Shown here: positions 10,692-12,267 of the stretch, piece after piece
How the letters are laid out: each line of letters begins with the position of its first letter
Numbering within the stretch: position 1 is the first letter of the stretch
NCBI GenBank assembly: GCA_023402505.1
Contig: JAEYGD010000145.1
Coordinates: forward strand, 1 to 12,267
Origin: Actinomycetes bacterium
GTDB lineage: Bacteria; Actinomycetota; Actinomycetes; Mycobacteriales; Micromonosporaceae
Direction: 5' to 3'
Length of the DNA stretch: 12,267 nucleotides
Notes under the pieces: model-generated
What the model was told of the DNA's origin: nothing
What the model saw: the letters and a program-made list of their open reading frames with translations, nothing else
Databases searched by the model: none
Made by a program: the position numbers and the translations under genes

Positions 10692-12267
10692 ATGACCACC
10701 ACTGTTCCGCCCGCCGGCGCCGCCGAGGCCGGTACGCGGATGTCGCGCCGGGAGGTCCTCCAGGCGCTGTCCGGCCTGATGGTCGGCATGTTCGTCTCGA
10801 TCCTGGCCTCCACGGTGGTGGCCAACGCACTGCCCCGGATCATCGCCGACCTGAACGGCAGCCAGACCGTCTACACCTGGATCGTCACCAGCGAGCTGCT
10901 GGCGATGACCGCGACGGTGCCGCTGTGGGGCAAGATGGCCGACCTGTACAGCAAGAAGCTGCTGATCCAGCTCTCCCTCGGCCTGTTCGTGGTGGGCTCG
11001 CTGATCGCCGGGCTCACCCCGAACGTCGAGGTGCTGCTGGTCAGCCGGGTCGTCCAGGGCATCGGCGCGGGAGGCATGACCGCCCTGGCCATGATCGTCA
11101 TGGCGGCGATGATCCCGCCGCGCGAGCTGGGCCGCTACGCCGGCATCTTCGGCGCCGTCTTCGGCGTCGGCACCATCGCCGGGCCGCTGATCGGCGGCGT
11201 ACTCGTCGACACGTCCTGGCTGGGCTGGCGCTGGTGCTTCCTGATCGGTGTCCCGTTCTCGATCCTGTCGATCGTCCTGCTCCAGCGGACGCTGCACCTG
11301 CCGGTCGTGCGCCGCAAGGTCCGCATCGACTGGCTCGGCGCGATCCTGATCACCGCCGGTGTGTCGACGCTGCTGGTCTGGTCGTCGCTGGCCGGCAACA
11401 ACTTCGCCTGGGCCTCCGGCTGGACGGCCCTGCTGGTCACCGCCGGGCTGGTGCTGCTCGCTCTGGCCGTGATCGTCGAGTCCCGCGCGGAGGAGCCGAT
11501 CATCCCGCTGGACATCTTCCGCAACCGCACGGTCAGCCTCACCACCGTGGCGAGCGTGCTGGTCGGTGTGGCGATGTTCGGCGGCACCGTCTTCCTGTCC
11601 CAGTACTTCCAGATCTCGTTGGGCAAGTCGCCGACCGTGGCGGGCCTGATGAGCCTGCCGATGGTCTTCGGGCTGCTGGTCTCCTCGACCGTCGCCGGCC
11701 AGCTGATCTCGAAGTACGGCCGGTGGAAGGCGTACCTGGTCGCCGGCGGGGTGCTGCTGATCGCCGGCATGCTGCTGTTGGGCACCATCGACGCGGGCAC
11801 CAGCGTGCCCGTCCTGTCGGTGTACATGGCGGTGCTCGGTGTCGGCGTCGGCATGCTGATGCAGAACCTGGTGCTCGCCGCGCAGAACGACGTGCCGGCG
11901 CACGAGCTCGGGGCGGCCACCTCGGTTCTGACGTTCTTCCGGAGCATGGGCGGCGCGATCGGGGTGAGCGCGCTCGGCGCCGTCCTGGCGAACCGGGTCA
12001 CCGCGATGACGACCGAGAAGCTCGGCCCGGCCGCCACCGCGGGCGGCGGCACCACCGAGGTGCCCGACCTGTCGGCGCTGCCGGAGCCGGTGCTGCGCAT
12101 CGTGCAGGACATCTACGGCACGGCGACGGCCGAGCTGTTCCTGGTCGGCGCGCCGTTCGCGGTGCTGGCCCTGGTCGCGGTGCTGTTCATCAAGGAGAAG
12201 CCGCTGCACACGCTCAGCGGTGAGGAGCGTCGCGCCAAGGAGGAGGCGGCCGCCGCCGCCGCGATCC
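10692..12267 (+). CDS. MFS multidrug efflux transporter, DHA2 (EmrB/QacA) family, 3' partial
   Basis: The frame is open from the ATG at 10692 to the right edge, giving at least 525 residues without a stop. It is a proton-driven exporter of 14 predicted membrane segments in the inner membrane. The first segment (about 24-45) leads to VANALPRIIADL, a DHA2 signature. Motif A between segments 2 and 3 is WGKMADLYSKKL (79-90). Motif C, typical of antiporters, is GVGTIAGPLIGG (158-169). LDIFRNR and the later GQLISKYGRWK loop also fit. The last visible stretch, after the final segment, is charged and then alanine-rich (KEEAAAAAAI), so the stop is probably close. It follows tetR and is likely controlled by it. 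The substrate cannot be told from sequence. Confidence 0.93.
   Translation, partial: MTTTVPPAGAAEAGTRMSRREVLQALSGLMVGMFVSILASTVVANALPRIIADLNGSQTVYTWIVTSELLAMTATVPLWGKMADLYSKKLLIQLSLGLFVVGSLIAGLTPNVEVLLVSRVVQGIGAGGMTALAMIVMAAMIPPRELGRYAGIFGAVFGVGTIAGPLIGGVLVDTSWLGWRWCFLIGVPFSILSIVLLQRTLHLPVVRRKVRIDWLGAILITAGVSTLLVWSSLAGNNFAWASGWTALLVTAGLVLLALAVIVESRAEEPIIPLDIFRNRTVSLTTVASVLVGVAMFGGTVFLSQYFQISLGKSPTVAGLMSLPMVFGLLVSSTVAGQLISKYGRWKAYLVAGGVLLIAGMLLLGTIDAGTSVPVLSVYMAVLGVGVGMLMQNLVLAAQNDVPAHELGAATSVLTFFRSMGGAIGVSALGAVLANRVTAMTTEKLGPAATAGGGTTEVPDLSALPEPVLRIVQDIYGTATAELFLVGAPFAVLALVAVLFIKEKPLHTLSGEERRAKEEAAAAAAI

Noticed and set aside
9924..12209. Very long minus-strand open frame (761 codons) opposite tetR and the MFS gene
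   Set aside because: Its translation is low-complexity, rich in Arg/Gly/Asp/His/Gln, as expected from the antisense of GC-rich coding DNA. The plus-strand genes have clear family motifs.
10925..12223. Plus-strand 432-codon frame inside the MFS gene
   Set aside because: It is an Arg/Gly-rich shifted frame. The real transporter frame from 10692 is open to the window edge with family motifs and membrane segments.
1..12267. CRISPR arrays, tRNA or rRNA genes, insertion sequences
   Set aside because: No regular repeats with spacers, cloverleaf-like sequence or transposase coding was seen on either strand.

Overview
The window is high-GC actinobacterial DNA that carries nearly the whole Pup-proteasome locus: arc/mpa, dop, pup, prcB, prcA and pafA. 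Complete pupylation and depupylation genes, strongly GC-ending codons, TANNNT-type -10 boxes and apparently leaderless genes all point to Actinobacteria. A Micromonosporaceae source (Micromonospora/Salinispora-like) is my best guess from protein style and gene order, but it is inference.

Layout from left to right. A conserved hypothetical gene (65-637, +) converges on a small ferredoxin gene (690-995, -). The ferredoxin is divergent from the proteasomal ATPase gene arc/mpa (1159-2940, +). A GC-rich hairpin that includes the arc stop codon separates arc from dop (3091-4608, +), which encodes the Pup deamidase/depupylase. A strong intrinsic terminator (4628-4670) then separates dop from a new unit: pup (4722-4937), a broken HNH/endonuclease VII gene (about 4941-5505), prcB (5424-6263) and prcA (6319-7143). 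A convergent nucleotide-sugar dehydratase gene (RmlB-like, 7190-8164, -) sits between prcA and pafA. pafA (8289-9647, +), the Pup ligase gene, has what looks like a leaderless promoter preceded by a 14-bp direct repeat. After it come a 61-codon single-pass membrane protein gene (9715-9900), an apparently leaderless TetR regulator gene (9975-10595), and a DHA2-family drug-efflux MFS gene (10692 to the right edge, open-ended).

How the genes work together. PafA ligates Pup, through its C-terminal glutamate, to lysines of target proteins. Arc/Mpa recognises Pup with its N-terminal coiled coil, unfolds the target and feeds it into the PrcA/PrcB 20S core, docking by its C-terminal GQYL tail. Dop removes Pup again. 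Pup here is encoded ending in GGE, so Dop is not needed for deamidation and presumably serves for depupylation. The TetR-MFS pair looks like a separate self-regulated efflux unit.

The most unusual part is the pup-prcB junction. An HNH endonuclease frame lies there, split by one frame change and lacking a normal start codon. The last 14 codons of pup and the first 14 codons of prcB, on either side of it, share a sharp shift to A/T-ending codons. This looks like a decayed selfish endonuclease (homing-like) insertion that replaced the ends of two essential-pathway genes.
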